A DNA stretch of 64,000 bases from Candidatus Saccharimonadota bacterium (GCA_030528025.1 JAUMZP010000001.1:124001-188000); one strand, 5' to 3'. Positions 25,216 to 35,206 are shown, counted from the first letter of the stretch. A program made the numbers and translations. The notes: generated by a model from the letters alone, not told the origin.

Positions 25216-26880
25216 ATGGAACAGACGATTCGTGATGCAGTATATACTCTTTATCAACAAACACCACCGGTGGAATTAACGCGGCCGGAGCCGACGTTTG
25301 GCGATTTTGCGACCAATGTCGCGCTCAAGCTTGCCAAGCCACTGGGCAAGAACCCACGAGAGATTGCCGAGGAGGTGGCGGCGGTGCTGCGCCAGACTGG
25401 CCAGTTTTCTGATGTGAGCGTGGCTGGCCCGGGTTTTATTAATCTCCGCCTGAGTGATGAAGCGCTGTGGCAGGCGGCCAATACCGCACCGCAGCAGATC
25501 TATGGAGGCATGCGTTACACGCTGGAATATAGCTGTCCCAACGCCTTTAAGGAGTTGCACACTGGCCACTTGTACCAGACGGTGTATGGCGATATATTGG
25601 CGCGGATCATCGAGTCGGTTGGCGCGGCGGTAGATCGAGCCAGCTTTGGTGGTGATGTTGGCCTGCACGTTGCTAAGTGCCTGTGGGGGATGCGCCACAG
25701 GCTAGGCGGCGAGCTACCAGAGAAGTTACCAGAGGTAGAGAGCGATGTCTTTGCTCGGGCGCGGTGGATTAGCCAAGCCTATGTGATCGGTGCTAAAGCG
25801 TACGAAGAGAACGAGACGGCGAAGCAAGAGATTATTGAGCTCAACAAGCTGGTCTACAGCTACCACGAGCATGATGAGCACAATACGCCACTGGCTCAGA
25901 TCTATTGGACGACGCGCCAGTGGAGTTTGGATTACTTTGATGCCTTTTATGTGATGATTCAGGTCGATCATCTTGACTATATTCCTGAGAGTAGCACTGC
26001 ACCGATTGGCCTGGCCGTGGTGCACGAGCAGCTCGAGCGGGGGAATTTGCAGCGCTCTGAGGGGGCAGTGGTCTTCGTCGGTGACCCCGCCAAGCATTTG
26101 CACACCCGTGTCTTTGTGACATCCAACGGCCTGCCAACGTACGAGACAAAGGATATTGGCGTTATCTGGAAAGAAGTAGAAGACTACCACTTCGACCACC
26201 GGATTCTCATCACTGGCAACGACCAAAAGGAGTATATGCGCGTGGTGTATGCTGCGGCAGAGCTCTTCCGGCCTGAACTAGCCGGGCGGATGACTCACCT
26301 GACCAATGGTACGGTGCGCTTTGGTGATGGTAGCAAGATGAGTTCGCGCCTAGGCAATGTGGCGCGAGCGGCTGATGTGCTCGCTATCGTTCAAGAGCGC
26401 GTCGCACGCCTCACGACAGACCCAGTGGTGCAGCGCCAGGTGGCCCTGGGAGCGATCAAGTACGCTTTTGCGAAGTATCGCATGGGCAACGATATCGCCT
26501 TTGATATGGATGAGACGGTGAGCCTGCAGGGCAATTCTGGCCCTTATATTCAATACGCTCATGCTCGGGCTTGCAGCATCCTGGCCAAGGCGAGTGCCGA
26601 GCCTGCCGAGCCGACCGATTGCACTGATGATGAGCGTCTGCTCCTGCGTAAGCTGAGCGAATATCCAGAGGTCGTCGAGAAGGCCGCTCGCGAGTATCTT
26701 GTGCATGGCATCTGCCACTACCTCTATGAGCTTGCCCAAGAATTTAACCGCTTCTACGAGAAAAACCGTGTCGTTGGCAGCTCGCGTCAGGCCGAGCGCC
26801 TGAGCCTGGTGCAGCGCTACCGTGATACCCTGGCTGCTGGCCTTGCTCTGCTCGGTATCGAAGCGCCGGAGCGGCTGTAG
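25216..26880 (+). CDS. argS: Arginyl-tRNA synthetase
   Basis: 554 aa. Class I synthetase with the HIGH-type motif HTGHL (in CPNAFKELHTGHL), the KMSKS-type motif KMSSR (GDGSKMSSRLGN), an N-terminal Add1-like domain (EPTFGDFATNVAL) and the C-terminal DALR anticodon domain (..SEYPEVVEKAAREYLVHGIC). It attaches arginine to tRNA-Arg. TATACT at 25204-25209 lies exactly six bases before the ATG, so the transcript is probably leaderless. Confidence 0.96.
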   Translation: MEQTIRDAVYTLYQQTPPVELTRPEPTFGDFATNVALKLAKPLGKNPREIAEEVAAVLRQTGQFSDVSVAGPGFINLRLSDEALWQAANTAPQQIYGGMRYTLEYSCPNAFKELHTGHLYQTVYGDILARIIESVGAAVDRASFGGDVGLHVAKCLWGMRHRLGGELPEKLPEVESDVFARARWISQAYVIGAKAYEENETAKQEIIELNKLVYSYHEHDEHNTPLAQIYWTTRQWSLDYFDAFYVMIQVDHLDYIPESSTAPIGLAVVHEQLERGNLQRSEGAVVFVGDPAKHLHTRVFVTSNGLPTYETKDIGVIWKEVEDYHFDHRILITGNDQKEYMRVVYAAAELFRPELAGRMTHLTNGTVRFGDGSKMSSRLGNVARAADVLAIVQERVARLTTDPVVQRQVALGAIKYAFAKYRMGNDIAFDMDETVSLQGNSGPYIQYAHARACSILAKASAEPAEPTDCTDDERLLLRKLSEYPEVVEKAAREYLVHGICHYLYELAQEFNRFYEKNRVVGSSRQAERLSLVQRYRDTLAAGLALLGIEAPERL

Positions 26881-28052
26881 TGGGTGAGCGTACGCCATAT
26901 ACCGATCCATCTGCCTTGCATGAGCCACTGGCAGCAGAACTTATGACGCCAAAGCGTCGTATTGCGGCACAAAATATCGAGATTGGCCGCGAGCGTTTGC
27001 TTGACTCTACTCAGCTCAAGATCATCGGCACAGCCTACGAGCAGTCGCCGCTGACATTTGATGACGCGATCGAAGCAGCTATTCTTGTGGGGCACTTGGT
27101 GCGGCAGACACTTGAATTTGCGCCGACCACAGATGGTACACCGCTTCTTACTGCTGAAAGTATTGCCGAGCGCGAGACAGCTAATTGCTATGGCTACACC
27201 ATTGTGGCATCGGAGTGCTTGGATCGAATAAAAGGGTTAGAGTACTATATTGGGTATGTTAATCAACATGCTGTGATTATGCTATTTGACCAGCCAAGTC
27301 AGCGCTCGTTTTTGCTTGATGTACCCACGAATGAACTATGCAAAGAAACAACAGAAGCAATAAGCGGAAAAGATCCGCAAGATCAGTTGATGAGTGGCGC
27401 GCTTCGCGCAGTGAATTGGCTACAGACAAGCGAACTAGTGAAGCATCTCCCGCCGTCAATCAATCGTGATGCCTTTGTTTCATCTCGCCCATGGTTAAAC
27501 TTTGCTGATGTTAACAGCCAGCAATATCGTGATGGTGACACGCGAAACAGTTTGCTACAACTTATCACGCTGCCATCTATCCCTGGGCGTGAGCTATTGC
27601 GCATTCATTATGATGCAATCATCCATAATCGTCATGACGAATTTAGTGCTGCATACGAAAGTTTGATCCAGCTGCCAGGCATCTACCCAGATGTTGACCG
27701 ACGTAATGACCTGAAAGAGGCCAGCCAGCTGTGCAAGAAGCTTATCGCCCAGGGTATGGGTGAGCAAGCAATTGAATTGGCGCAGACTGTCCATGCGAGC
27801 CTTTCGCCAGGTGACACGACAGTTAATCGCTTTTTCCTTGGTGATATACTACGCAAAGTAGCGACTGCCACGGGTAATGCCAAACTTGTCGAGCAAGCGA
27901 TACAGACATATAAGCACCCATTTGTTATTTTTGATGATAATGCAGATAATATCGCGACTCCGTCACAACGCCTGTCGCGAGGCTTTAAAGATTTGCAGCG
28001 TAATAAAGTCAACAAAGCACGCAAACAAACTAAGCGAATGAAGCAATCATGA
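26880..28052 (+). CDS. Unknown protein with transglutaminase/cysteine-protease-like triad
   Basis: 390 aa starting with GTG that overlaps the argS stop by one base. The middle contains NCYGYTIVASECL (C103), NQHAVIMLF (H130) and FLLDVPT (D147), in the order and spacing of a transglutaminase-like Cys-His-Asp triad. The C-terminal half is helical and looks TPR-like (AISLAQTVHASLS, DILRKVATATGNAKLVEQAI), ending in a basic tail (KVNKARKQTKRMKQS). No signal peptide. Codon use becomes more AT-rich in the second half. Function unknown; a peptidase or an inactive fold are both possible. Confidence 0.6.
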   Translation: MGERTPYTDPSALHEPLAAELMTPKRRIAAQNIEIGRERLLDSTQLKIIGTAYEQSPLTFDDAIEAAILVGHLVRQTLEFAPTTDGTPLLTAESIAERETANCYGYTIVASECLDRIKGLEYYIGYVNQHAVIMLFDQPSQRSFLLDVPTNELCKETTEAISGKDPQDQLMSGALRAVNWLQTSELVKHLPPSINRDAFVSSRPWLNFADVNSQQYRDGDTRNSLLQLITLPSIPGRELLRIHYDAIIHNRHDEFSAAYESLIQLPGIYPDVDRRNDLKEASQLCKKLIAQGMGEQAIELAQTVHASLSPGDTTVNRFFLGDILRKVATATGNAKLVEQAIQTYKHPFVIFDDNADNIATPSQRLSRGFKDLQRNKVNKARKQTKRMKQS

Positions 28053-28147
28053 AACAACAACCATAGAGCACCACCAACACAAGACCACTAGCAATTAATG
28101 CAGAATATGCTATAATTTGAATAAACAATGGTTAATAAGGAGAACCT

Positions 28148-28597
28148 ATGGTAGAACGAACAACAACCAAAACCAAAGCAGCTGCTGCAAAGAAGCCTGC
28201 TGCACGCCACACACCACGCAAGGCTGCTCAAGAGGCTGCAGCTGCCGCCCAAGCGATGGAGCAGAAGATGAAGAACAGCCACCTCGGCGGTTTTGCGGAC
28301 TTCATCCGTGAGCAGGGCGTGGTGGGCCTGGCTGTTGGTTTGGCGATTGGTACCGCCGCCGGCGACACGGTCAAAAAATTAGTCCAAGGGTTCATTAGCC
28401 CAGTGGTGCAGTTCATCGTGGGGTCGCAGAAGGGGCTCGAGGCTGCCAGCACGCACATTGAGATTGCTGGGCGCAGCGCCGACTTCGCGTGGGGAGCTTT
28501 CGTGAGCTCGCTGATCACCTTGGTCGCCACAGCATTTGTCATCTACCTGATCATCCACTTTCTCAAGCTCGACCGCTTGGACAAGAAAAAAGACTAA
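28148..28597 (+). CDS. mscL: Large-conductance mechanosensitive channel
   Basis: 149 aa. The core FADFIREQGVVGLAVGLAIGTAAGDTVKKLV is the MscL first helix, and the second helix is SLITLVATAFVIYLIIHFL. It opens under membrane tension to release solutes. An unusual Lys/Ala-rich N-terminal extension of about 40 residues, and a basic C-terminus, flank the channel. AAGGAG lies six bases before the ATG. Monocistronic with its own terminator. Confidence 0.9.
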   Translation: MVERTTTKTKAAAAKKPAARHTPRKAAQEAAAAAQAMEQKMKNSHLGGFADFIREQGVVGLAVGLAIGTAAGDTVKKLVQGFISPVVQFIVGSQKGLEAASTHIEIAGRSADFAWGAFVSSLITLVATAFVIYLIIHFLKLDRLDKKKD

Positions 28598-28619
28598 GCA
28601 GGCGAAAAGCCTCAGAGCG

Positions 28620-28651
28620 ATCAACCACACCTATCCAGGGTGTGGTTTTTC
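28620..28651 (+). terminator. Terminator of mscL
   Basis: AACCACACC-tatcca-GGGTGTGGTT stem-loop followed by TTTCT, 25 bases past the stop. Confidence 0.85.
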
Positions 28652-28905
28652 TATGGTGAATAATAAATTTGCGCACTGCCCAAACACCTACGTAGCCTGA
28701 ACACAATAATGAACCATTCGGAAATAACAGGGGTAGAGGAGATGATTTACCGCATAATTACGTCCTGGAATACGGAGCAAAAAGGGAGGCAAAGACCCCT
28801 GAACAAAAAAGTAATACACTAACTTGCACACCAGTAAAGCGTATGCTTATAACAGTAATAGCTAAGGATGAGCGCTATGTGGCGGACATGTAGTATACTA
28901 GAAGC

Positions 28906-29457
28906 ATGAAACCAAGCTTCAAACCAAAACGGATTTTGTGGGTAGACCTAGAAATGACGGGGCTGGACCCTACTGTGGATGAAATACTAGAGGTAGCGGC
29001 GATTGTGACGGACTGGACCTTTGCCGAGATTGCAACGTACGAAGGGGTGGTGCGCCATGATGCAGCTAAGCTCACGCGCCTCCTCGACGGCAACGCCAGC
29101 TTTTGGGATCAGCACCCGGCGGCGCGGCGCGGGCTCGAGGAGCAGAATGCTCAAGGCAAGCCGCTGGCGGTAATTGAGCAAGAGCTGCTGGCGTTTTGCG
29201 ATGAACAGTGTGCTGGCGAGGGGAGAATATTGCTGGCGGGGAACTCCATCCACCAAGATCGCCGCTTTATCGATCACTGGTGGCCGCAGCTGGCGCAGCG
29301 TTTGCACTACCGCATGCTCGATGTGAGCGCCTGGAAGGTGGTGATGGAGGGCAAATACGGCAAGAAATTTGCCAAGCCAGAAGACCACCGCGCGCTGGAG
29401 GATATTCGTGGTAGTATTATGGAGCTGCGCTATTATTTGCAAAAGGTCGCTCTGTAA
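28906..29457 (+). CDS. orn: Oligoribonuclease
   Basis: 183 aa, full family length. DEDDh exonuclease residues are visible: WVDLEMTG (Exo I, D and E), GNSIHQDRRFI (Exo II) and HRALEDI (Exo III, His and Asp). It degrades 2-5-nt RNA ends to mononucleotides, finishing RNA turnover begun by enzymes such as PNPase (pnp in this window). TATACT at 28894-28899 is six bases before the ATG (leaderless). Its stop overlaps the corA start by one base. Confidence 0.95.
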   Translation: MKPSFKPKRILWVDLEMTGLDPTVDEILEVAAIVTDWTFAEIATYEGVVRHDAAKLTRLLDGNASFWDQHPAARRGLEEQNAQGKPLAVIEQELLAFCDEQCAGEGRILLAGNSIHQDRRFIDHWWPQLAQRLHYRMLDVSAWKVVMEGKYGKKFAKPEDHRALEDIRGSIMELRYYLQKVAL

Positions 29458-30320
29458 TGCCCGAGCTGTGGCGCGATATTACGATCGACACAGCCGAGCA
29501 GCGGCGGGCGCTGCTAAACGAACTGCGCCTACCTGAGCTGCAGGCCCGTATGGTGCGCGAGCATCGCTGGCTGCCGCAGGCGATAGAAGGGGAGGCGTGG
29601 CTGCTGCTGACGCTGGATATACCATACGTCAGTCGGCACAATGTGAAGTACCGCACCATTACCATTTTGCTCAGTAAAACCGAGATTATTACGCTGCACC
29701 AGGGCAAGCTGGACGATGAACTCGTTCAGCGCATTACCGCGCTGCGGCCTAGTTACACAACGCCATCGCTTATTCTAGCTACTATTGCGCAGTTTTCTAT
29801 TGAGCAATTTATGCCGCTGCTTAACCATATCGACGATGTGACCGACCAGCTGGAGGATACGATGATTCGCACCCCAGATAATCGGCAGCTCCAGCAGCTT
29901 TTTGTGTACAAGCGTCAGCTGGCCGACCTGCGCAAGGTGGTGCTCCCCTTGATGAATGTACTCAACGGTCTCAGTAACGGCCGCTATGTCTTGTTTGATA
30001 AAAAATGCGCGGTGTATGTGCGCGACAGCTACGACTACGCCTGGCGCGTTCACGAGCTTATTGATACGATGCGCGATCTCCTTACCAGCGCGCTCGATAT
30101 GTATCTCTCGGTGGTATCTAACCGCATGAATGATGTGATGAAGCGCCTGACCTTGGTTGCCACTGTCTTTATGCCGGTCTCATTCTTGACGGGCCTAGGC
30201 GGGATGAACTTCGTGCAGTTGCCGTTTCGCAGTGACGTCGCCTTCTGGCTGATGATCGGCCTGATTGTCCTCATACCGCTAGCGATGGTGGGGTATTTTG
30301 TGCGGCATAAGTGGTTGTAG
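29457..30320 (+). CDS. corA: CorA-family magnesium/divalent cation transporter
   Basis: 287 aa, a little short for CorA. A cytoplasmic funnel domain occupies residues 1-220. Two C-terminal helices follow, the first ending in the signature GMN (GLGGMNFVQLPF) and the second being AFWLMIGLIVLIPLAMVGYFV. The short loop after GMN is the selectivity gate for hydrated Mg2+. Translationally coupled to orn (TAATG overlap). No positively charged C-terminal extension beyond RHKWL. Confidence 0.9.
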   Translation: MPELWRDITIDTAEQRRALLNELRLPELQARMVREHRWLPQAIEGEAWLLLTLDIPYVSRHNVKYRTITILLSKTEIITLHQGKLDDELVQRITALRPSYTTPSLILATIAQFSIEQFMPLLNHIDDVTDQLEDTMIRTPDNRQLQQLFVYKRQLADLRKVVLPLMNVLNGLSNGRYVLFDKKCAVYVRDSYDYAWRVHELIDTMRDLLTSALDMYLSVVSNRMNDVMKRLTLVATVFMPVSFLTGLGGMNFVQLPFRSDVAFWLMIGLIVLIPLAMVGYFVRHKWL

Positions 30321-30332
30321 TATCATAGTGCT

Positions 30333-30674
30333 ATGACACACAAGCAGCTCGAAGAATTTTTACTCAGCCTGCCTGGGGCGTGGCTCGACTATCCCTTTGG
30401 GGACGATATCGCGGTGTACAAGGTAGGGCGCAAGGATGTGCCTAGCCAGCAGGAGAAGATGTTTGCGCTTATTGCCGAAGGGTCGCAGCCACTAAGGGTG
30501 AGCCTCAAGTGCGACCCGCAGTTAGCCCTCACCCTGCGCGAGCGGTATGAGTCGGTCCAGCCAGGTTACCACCTCAACAAAAAACATTGGATCACTGTTA
30601 TTTGCAGTGGCCAGCTGAGTGATGATGAGGTGATTGACCTAGCGCGGCTCAGCTACCGGCTGGTGACGGAGTAG
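30333..30674 (+). CDS. MmcQ/YjbR family protein
   Basis: 113 aa. The full-length MmcQ/YjbR fold is indicated by LPGAWLDYPFGDDIAVYKVG near the start, RVSLKCDPQLALTLRERY in the middle and GYHLNKKHWITV toward the end. The fold resembles a DNA-binding CyaY-like domain, but the biological role is not known. TATCAT lies six bases before the ATG, so it may be transcribed without a leader as well as by read-through from corA. Confidence 0.85.
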   Translation: MTHKQLEEFLLSLPGAWLDYPFGDDIAVYKVGRKDVPSQQEKMFALIAEGSQPLRVSLKCDPQLALTLRERYESVQPGYHLNKKHWITVICSGQLSDDEVIDLARLSYRLVTE

Positions 30675-30710
30675 CGCGCTCGTTTTTTGAGGAGAATCGT
30701 CGGTATAGGA

Positions 30711-30740
30711 GCGCTCACGTTGTGTGAGCGTTTTTCTTTT
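30711..30740 (+). terminator. Terminator of the orn-corA-mmcQ unit
   Basis: CGCTCAC-gttgt-GTGAGCG stem followed by TTTTTCTTTTT. Confidence 0.85.
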
Positions 30741-30860
30741 TAGTATGTGATAGACATCTGACACCTTATATTTACCACCTCGTGTGGAGGACAACTCCTG
30801 GGACTACGCCATACAGCCATATGTAAGTAGATGTTTATTTTATAGTGCAGTGTACTAACA

Positions 30861-30888
30861 AAAAAGCCCGCCATAGAGGTGGGCTTTT
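30861..30888 (-). terminator. Terminator of the Pro/Gln-rich membrane protein gene
   Basis: AAAAGCCC..GGGCTTTT with inner GCC/GGT pairing, 30 bases past the stop of the minus-strand gene. T-rich on the minus strand. Confidence 0.8.
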
Positions 30889-30918
30889 GTCGATAGGGTA
30901 GCATATGTCCGTATGTTG

Positions 30919-32082
30919 CTATTTCGTCGAGGTAAAGTTACTAAACGACTTGGTGGCAGCGTCGAGCGTCTTGCTGTTGGTGGCGACGTAGTCGGTGAGG
31001 GCTTTGCGGTTGCCACTGGCGGTTTTGAGCTTCTGGAGGTAGCTCTTGAGGATGGACAGCTGGTAGCTCATCTCGCGTGCATAGACGCGGTCGAGCGATC
31101 CAGTGAGGTAAGCGTCTTCGAGCGTTTTGGAAAGCTTGTCGGAGTAGGCTTTTTCGGTCTTTTTGGCGTCGCCTAGGAGCTCGGTCTTGATCTTCGCGTC
31201 CTTGAGTGACGACTTGAGCTCTGTCTCCATACTACCGAGCGAGGTAGTGAGTGTAGTGTTCATGCTTGAGAGCTCATTCTCTGTCAGGCGTGATTGCTGC
31301 TCCTTGGTGGCTGCTTGCAGGGTCTCGATGCGGGCTAGCGTGCTTTGGGCTTGCTTGGTGTAGTTAGGCTGGCTGTTGACCATCATCATGACAACGCTAA
31401 AGGCGAGCAAGAGTACACCGCCGATCAGGCCAAACACCGCAAAACGGTTAATCTGCACTGGCTGCTGCTTGGGTGCAATCTCGTTGAGGTAATCTACCGG
31501 GAAGGAGGTGTCTGGCTCGCTTGCCGCACCAAGGTCTGCGCCGGTAGCAGCCATGGCAGTGGCGCCGAGTGGCTGCTGTGGATTGGCATATGCCTGGCCA
31601 GTGTAGCCGCCTGCTTGTGGTTGGTAGGGCTGTGCAGTGGGTTGGCTGGCACCTGGGTAGGCATCAGCATTAGCGTAGCCATGCGGCGTGTCTGTGCTGG
31701 TTTGGGGGTTGGTTGAGTGAGCCGCTGCGGCTGGCTGCTGTTCGGGCTGCGGCACGTAGTGGTATGACTGGCCTGTGCCGTAGCTAGCGGCTGGTTGGCT
31801 AGCTGGTTGGTCGTGTGGTGCCTGATACGGCTGGTAGGGCGCGGCTTGAGGTTGCGGTGATGAAGGAGTAGGCTGCTCTTGATACGGTGGCTGCGTTGGT
31901 TGACTGTGCGCTGCCGGATTATATGCACCATAGCCATAATCCTGCGCACCGTGTGACACCGCCTGGGTAGCATAATAGGGGGCATACGGAGCAGCCGCCG
32001 GCGCATTGGGCTGTGGGGGCTGTTGCTCGGGCTGCGGTGCCGAACCATTCGGTTGGGGAATGTATGGTTGCTGTGGATTCAT
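30919..32082 (-). CDS. Pro/Gln-rich single-pass membrane protein with helical outer domain
   Basis: 387 aa from the ATG at 32082 (MNPQQPYIPQPNG). Residues 1-205 are extremely Pro/Gln/Ala/Tyr-rich without repeats of fixed length. One membrane helix (FAVFGLIGGVLLLAFSVVMMMV, about residues 215-237) follows. The last ~150 residues are helical with coiled-coil spacing (MNTTLTTSLGSMETELKSSL) and probably lie outside the cell. Same design as the 59318-60325 protein. The absence of a signal peptide suggests the Pro-rich arm stays inside. Function unknown; a surface or envelope scaffold is possible. Confidence 0.65.
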   Translation of the reverse strand: MNPQQPYIPQPNGSAPQPEQQPPQPNAPAAAPYAPYYATQAVSHGAQDYGYGAYNPAAHSQPTQPPYQEQPTPSSPQPQAAPYQPYQAPHDQPASQPAASYGTGQSYHYVPQPEQQPAAAAHSTNPQTSTDTPHGYANADAYPGASQPTAQPYQPQAGGYTGQAYANPQQPLGATAMAATGADLGAASEPDTSFPVDYLNEIAPKQQPVQINRFAVFGLIGGVLLLAFSVVMMMVNSQPNYTKQAQSTLARIETLQAATKEQQSRLTENELSSMNTTLTTSLGSMETELKSSLKDAKIKTELLGDAKKTEKAYSDKLSKTLEDAYLTGSLDRVYAREMSYQLSILKSYLQKLKTASGNRKALTDYVATNSKTLDAATKSFSNFTSTK

Positions 32083-32422
32083 AGTTACTATAATACCATT
32101 TAAACACAACCACTAACAGAGGTAAAGAGCATAATCTCTAACAGAGGTCAGATGGATGAATTATATATAGTATATACCCCTATAGACTATATACTCTATA
32201 CCCCTATAGACTATATAAAAATATCTCATGTTTTGTAGTAAGAGACAGGTGTATTTTCTATACCACACGAAGTTTTTCTAGCTCATTAAAGATACGTGAT
32301 GCAACTAGCGTGCTGACAAGGCCTAGTGTGGTGTGGATGCAGCAAGCCCGGTGAGGGGATGAATAGTAAAGGAGGGCGAACACAGTTCGATTGGCCTATG
32401 CCATATGCGCTATACTATACCT
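32083..32422. other. Divergent intergenic region with tandem 21-base repeats
   Basis: Holds two copies of AACAGAGGT (32115-32123 and 32140-32148) and a 21-base direct repeat (TATACCCCTATAGACTATATA) at 32173-32193 and 32197-32217, 24 bases apart. The region is AT-rich. The dnaG -10 element is TATACT at 32411-32416. A minus-strand TATTAT lies about seven bases before the 32082 start. No gene found. Confidence 0.55.
32173..32217 (+). repeat. Tandem 21-base direct repeat upstream of dnaG
   Basis: Two identical 21-base units, TATACCCCTATAGACTATATA, separated by three bases. Period 24. No further copy was noticed in the window. It could be a pair of regulator-binding sites shared by the divergent genes. 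Confidence 0.8.
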
Positions 32423-34171
32423 ATGGATGCCAAAGAAGAGGTGCGGGCGCGCTTAAATATAGAGGATGTAGTGGGCGAATATGTGCAACTTAAGCGGGCG
32501 GGGCGGAGTTACAAAGGTTTGAGCCCCTTTACCAGTGAGCGGACGCCGAGCTTTTTTGTGAGCCCGGAGAAGAATATTTGGCATGACTTTAGTAGTGGGC
32601 GGGGCGGCGATGTCTTTAGCTTTATTATGGAAGTAGAGGGGCTAGACTTTCGCCAGGCGCTGGAGTTACTCGCGCGCAAGGCGGGGGTGGATCTTTCGCG
32701 CTATGAGCAGAAGAGTAACCGTGACCTGGCGCGGCGCAAGCAGCGGCTGCTTGAGGCGCATCGACTAGCAGCGAATTTTTATCAGCATTGTTTGGTGCGG
32801 AGCGAGGATGCACTGGTCTATGTGTTTCGGACGCGGCGGCTGAGCAAGGTGATTGTCCAACAGTTTCAGATTGGCTATGCACCGCGTGATGGTCATGCTC
32901 TGGTAACATATCTTAAGAAAAAAGGCTTTTCGCTGGCGGAGCTGCGCGAGGCGGGCCTGGTGAACCGCTACGATGGTGACCTCTTCCGCGGGCGGATGAT
33001 GGTGCCGTTAATGGATGCGAGTGGGCAGGTGATTGGTTTTACGGCGCGCTTGATTGCTGATGTGCCCAATGCACCAAAATACCTCAATACACCTCAGACA
33101 CTGCTCTATGATAAAGGCCGGCATGTCTTTGGCTTGATGCAGGCCAAGCAGACGATTCGGGCCCAGGGCTATGTGGTGATTGTCGAGGGCAATATGGATG
33201 TGATAAGCAGCCATCAGGCGGGCGAAACAGCGGTGGTAGCGACGGCGGGCACTGCTATGACGGAGCAGCATATTCGGGCGCTCAAGCGGCTGGCGGGCGA
33301 TATTCGGCTGAGTTTTGATGGTGATAATGCTGGGCGGGCTGCCACAGAGCGAGCGATTGGCCTAGCCACTCAGGCGGGGGTGGAGCTAAAGGTGGTGTCG
33401 CTGCCGACAGGGGCAAAAGACCCTGATGAACTCATCCAGCAGCAGGGGGTAGCGGCCTGGCAGCAGGCGATAGCGGCGGCTCAGCCAGCGGTGGATTGGC
33501 TCCTAGCGCAGTATCGGCAGCAGCTTGATCTTACCACAGCAGCGGGTAAGCGGCAGTTTACGACGGTTGGACTGGCACTTGTTAATCGCTTGGGTGACCC
33601 GGTCGAGCGCGAGCACTACCAGCGGCAGATTGCTCAGGCAGTGGGCTCGAGTGTCCAGGCCGTTCAGGCCAAGGCGCAGCAAACGGCACCGGCTGCCCCC
33701 ATCCGCAAGGCCGTCAAGGCGGCTGCGGCTGCGCCACGCAATCGCTACCTCGTACAAGATGATGTGCTTGCGTTGGCGATGCTCGATGGGCCGAGCCAGG
33801 AGTTGTTTGGGCAGGTTGACCGGCAGCTCTTTGCAGGGGAGGCGCGCCAGGCCTTGGCTCAGTACTATGCGGCGCACCACGGGCAACCTCTTACCACTAC
33901 GCCGCCGCCATTGCAAAATTTTGACGAGTATATTACAATGGTACGGGTACGTGCCGACGCTCGGTATGGTGCGTGGAGCGAGACCGATCGCTACTACGAG
34001 ACAGCCCGGCTTTTGCGGCAAATCGAAACCGAACATAAGCAGCAACACAAACAAGATCTCATCACCCACTTGCGCCAAGCAGAAGAGAGCGGCGATACGA
34101 CTGCTGCCGCCGCTTTGCGCGAGCAACTGAACCAATTAATCAAGGAGATAGCGCGTGGCAACCGACGATAA
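32423..34171 (+). CDS. dnaG: DNA primase without zinc-finger ligands
   Basis: 582 aa. The N-terminal domain aligns with the CHC2 zinc finger, but the ligands are gone: [20 protein letters not shown] then [12 protein letters not shown], where C/H/C/C positions are S, T, D and S. The TOPRIM domain is intact ([20 protein letters not shown], then [13 protein letters not shown]). A C-terminal helicase-interaction region is short. It makes RNA primers at the replication fork. TATACT is six bases before the ATG (leaderless). It overlaps rpoD by 17 bases, giving a dnaG-rpoD macromolecular-synthesis arrangement as in many bacteria. Confidence 0.94.
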   Translation: MDAKEEVRARLNIEDVVGEYVQLKRAGRSYKGLSPFTSERTPSFFVSPEKNIWHDFSSGRGGDVFSFIMEVEGLDFRQALELLARKAGVDLSRYEQKSNRDLARRKQRLLEAHRLAANFYQHCLVRSEDALVYVFRTRRLSKVIVQQFQIGYAPRDGHALVTYLKKKGFSLAELREAGLVNRYDGDLFRGRMMVPLMDASGQVIGFTARLIADVPNAPKYLNTPQTLLYDKGRHVFGLMQAKQTIRAQGYVVIVEGNMDVISSHQAGETAVVATAGTAMTEQHIRALKRLAGDIRLSFDGDNAGRAATERAIGLATQAGVELKVVSLPTGAKDPDELIQQQGVAAWQQAIAAAQPAVDWLLAQYRQQLDLTTAAGKRQFTTVGLALVNRLGDPVEREHYQRQIAQAVGSSVQAVQAKAQQTAPAAPIRKAVKAAAAAPRNRYLVQDDVLALAMLDGPSQELFGQVDRQLFAGEARQALAQYYAAHHGQPLTTTPPPLQNFDEYITMVRVRADARYGAWSETDRYYETARLLRQIETEHKQQHKQDLITHLRQAEESGDTTAAAALREQLNQLIKEIARGNRR

Positions 34172-35180
34172 GGATACCAAGCAAAAAAAACCAGCAACCA
34201 CAGCTCAGGCAGCGCCACCCGATGCCCAGCCGCCGATCGTGGATCTAGCCGTCGACGATATGGAGCCCGACCTCGCGGCACTTGAGGAAGAAGACACGCC
34301 AGAGGAGATTCTTAACAGTAACCAATACTTTGATGATATTAGTGATGACTCGGTCCGGCTACACCTGCGCGAGATCGGCAAGATCCCACTGCTCAGCGCT
34401 GACGAAGAGGTAGACCTAGCCTACCGGATTAAGCAGGGTGATAAGCGCGCCAAAGACAAAATGGCCGAGGCTAATATGCGCCTGGTGGTAAGCATTGCCA
34501 AGCGGTATAGTGGTCGTGGCCTTGATTTTCTCGATCTTATCCAGGAAGGGCACACGGGGCTATTGCGGGCGGTGGAGAAGTTTGACCCAGATAAGGGCTT
34601 TAAGTTTAGCACCTATGCTACCTGGTGGATTCGCCAGGCGATTACGCGCGCTATTGCCGACCAAGCGCGCACTATTCGTATTCCTGTCCACATGGTGGAG
34701 ACGATCAACAAGCTGCTGCGCACCCAGCGCCGCCTCACTCAAGACCTCAACCGCGAGCCAACCATTACGGAGCTTGCCAAAGAGCTTGACATGGAACCGG
34801 ATAAGGTCGAATATGTGATGAAGATTAAGCAAGACATTAGTAGCTTAGATGCTGGTGTGGGGCGCGATGGCGACGACTCGGAGGAGTCGGTGCTCGGGGA
34901 CTTTATCGAGGACGAAGATACGGTCAGCCCTGAAGAATCGGCCTCTAACCAGCTTCTCAAAGAGCAGGTGCAAGATATCCTCTCGACCTTGAGCGACCGC
35001 GAGCAGAAGATTATCAAAATGCGCTTCGGCCTGGAGAATGGCAAGAGCCATACGCTGGAGGAAGTTGGGCAGGAGTTTGCCGTGACGCGTGAGCGTATTC
35101 GTCAGATTGAGGCCAAGGCTCTGGCCAAGCTGCGTAAGCACAAGGACGCCAAGAAGCTGTATGAGTATTTGCAGCAGTAG
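34155..35180 (+). CDS. rpoD: Primary sigma factor (SigA/RpoD)
   Basis: 341 aa with GTG start and AAGGAG eight bases upstream. Region 1.2 ([17 protein letters not shown]), region 2 with [24 protein letters not shown] and the -10-recognising [19 protein letters not shown], region 3 and region 4 ([26 protein letters not shown], the -35 helix-turn-helix) are all present. The short acidic N-terminus lacks region 1.1. It directs RNA polymerase to the TTGaca/TATAmT promoters seen across the window. Confidence 0.97.
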   Translation: MATDDKDTKQKKPATTAQAAPPDAQPPIVDLAVDDMEPDLAALEEEDTPEEILNSNQYFDDISDDSVRLHLREIGKIPLLSADEEVDLAYRIKQGDKRAKDKMAEANMRLVVSIAKRYSGRGLDFLDLIQEGHTGLLRAVEKFDPDKGFKFSTYATWWIRQAITRAIADQARTIRIPVHMVETINKLLRTQRRLTQDLNREPTITELAKELDMEPDKVEYVMKIKQDISSLDAGVGRDGDDSEESVLGDFIEDEDTVSPEESASNQLLKEQVQDILSTLSDREQKIIKMRFGLENGKSHTLEEVGQEFAVTRERIRQIEAKALAKLRKHKDAKKLYEYLQQ

Positions 35181-35206
35181 GGGATAGTCCTACGATTGAG
35201 TTATGC

